Source: Entophlyctis helioformis
Taxonomy: Eukaryota; Chytridiomycota; Chytridiomycetes; Chytridiales; Chytriomycetaceae
Direction of reading: 5' to 3'
Length of the DNA: 45,129 nucleotides
Assembly (NCBI GenBank): GCA_025526915.1
Contig: JAHLKH010000202.1
Span: 1-45,129, forward strand
Shown: piece by piece, positions 44,342 through 45,129 of the stretch
Layout: the number at the start of each line of letters is the position of its first letter
How positions within the stretch are numbered: the stretch's first letter is position 1
Position numbers and translations under genes: made by a program
Notes under the pieces: generated by a model
Database searches by the model: none
Told to the model about the DNA's origin: nothing
The model's input: the letters and a program-made list of their open reading frames with translations, nothing else

Positions 44342-45129
44342 ATGCGATATATTATGTAACGATATGGCCGATGCTGCTTCTCTTCACGGCATCGACTGGA
44401 TGGCCTCGACCACGCCGCAATCTCGGCGTCGGCCGCGCACATACAGCACGCCGTGCCGTCGCACACGCGCATGATCGACTCTCTGTAGAACACCCATTCG
44501 GCGTCGTCACAACCGACGGCGCGTCTCCCGACGAGCGGTCGCTCAGCACCACTGGCAGCATCTCCGCGTGTACGAGACCCGGTCAAGTCCCCCAGCACGC
44601 CCGCTGCCGAGATCCGCCGAGCCCAGCCGCAAACGCAAACTTTGATGAGCTCCACGCTGCCGCGTGCGTCCCTTGGAGTTCGTGCACCAGCAGAGACGTC
44701 GGAAGAAGGTACAGCGTGCAGAGCTTGCCGACCGTGCGCGCAACGCCATACACGGAATCGCGCGCCGCCCGCCTCGATCTGGCGCGCAGACCGGCCGTAC
44801 GTCGACTCGTCCTTCATGAGGTTGAACCGGTACTCGCGCGTCTGGTTAAACACCGTCTGCCGCGCCTTGGCGATCTTGTAGTGGCACACGAGGTACGGGT
44901 CGATGCCGGCACGGCCGTCAGGTGCTCGACGTACTTGACGGCACGCATCTCGATGCCTTCGCTCGACGCACGAGCGGCGCGCGCGGGATGTCGGTGCCGT
45001 GGCGGGCCGTCAGCGTCGGTGCTGGTGTCGCCGACGTGAAGATGAGGCTGACGGCGCTGGCGCTGGGTGCGCGGCTGCGTGGCAGCGGAGCTTGCGTGAG
45101 AAAGATGCTGCCGATCGAGCTCGCGGATC
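44342..45129 (-). CDS. Unidentified gene cut by the right window edge
   Basis: Minus-strand segments IEMRAVKYVEHLTAV, DPYLVCHYKIAKARQTVFNQ, REYRFNLMKDESTYGRSAR and then, in another frame, YGVARTVGKLCTLYLLPTSL and VHELQGTHAAAWSSSKFAFA read like one folded protein broken by single-base changes near 44905 and 44775. The 5' end lies beyond 45129. The 3' end is uncertain; 44342 marks the start of AT-rich DNA between it and the carrier gene. No family is recognised. Confidence 0.4.

Overview
The window looks like nuclear DNA of a zoosporic (chytrid-type) fungus. The reasons are: GC-rich genes with short GT..AG introns (mostly about 50-120 nt, often with a CTGAC/CTAAC branch site); a 161-residue fungal-type tropomyosin; two fungal Stf2/TMA10-like hydrophilins; a soluble FHA-GAF-class III cyclase; an F-box-like/ankyrin protein; and a TnpB-like Fanzor gene. 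The chytrid assignment is inference; the fungal one is firm.

Layout. 1-60: start of a minus-strand gene leaving the window. 577-4678: multi-exon AAA ATPase, sharing a CCAAT-rich promoter with that gene. 5318-8657: FHA-GAF-adenylate cyclase, converging on an F-box gene (8729-9715, minus). 10173-10938: unknown Ser/Ala-rich protein. 11520-12998: tandem Stf2/TMA10-like pair. 13541-15326: tropomyosin. 15522-18422: large glyoxalase-fold (VOC) protein. 18822-21333 (minus): C2H2 transcription factor, divergent from a seven-span membrane protein (21735-22696). 22793-23701: RBM18-like RRM protein. 23824-25029: TMEM68/DGAT-like acyltransferase. 25094-25165 (minus): tRNA-Cys(GCA). 25519-31681: ATAD2/Yta7-like AAA-bromodomain histone chaperone.

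The most interesting part is 31680-39060. A FEN1/XPG-type flap nuclease with all the expected acidic active-site positions (from 32178) is followed on the same strand by a Fanzor with a complete RuvC D-E-D triad and TnpB-type zinc ribbon (ending near 38500-38887). They read as one long intron-rich gene or two adjacent genes of one mobile element. It is preceded by a tandem array of inverted CCAAT boxes and flanked by weakly similar inverted sequences. A likely retrotransposon remnant adjoins it on the right.

39531-45129 is all minus strand: an unidentified helical protein, an F-box-like/ankyrin protein, a mitochondrial carrier and an unidentified gene cut by the window end. In this third, and in the ATAD2-like and Fanzor genes, convincing protein sequence changes frame without an intron, usually as if one base were missing. 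Single-base consensus deletions are the simplest explanation, so these genes should not be called pseudogenes without read-level checking. Most genes in 1-25 kb assemble cleanly; three or four there carry a comparable single break.
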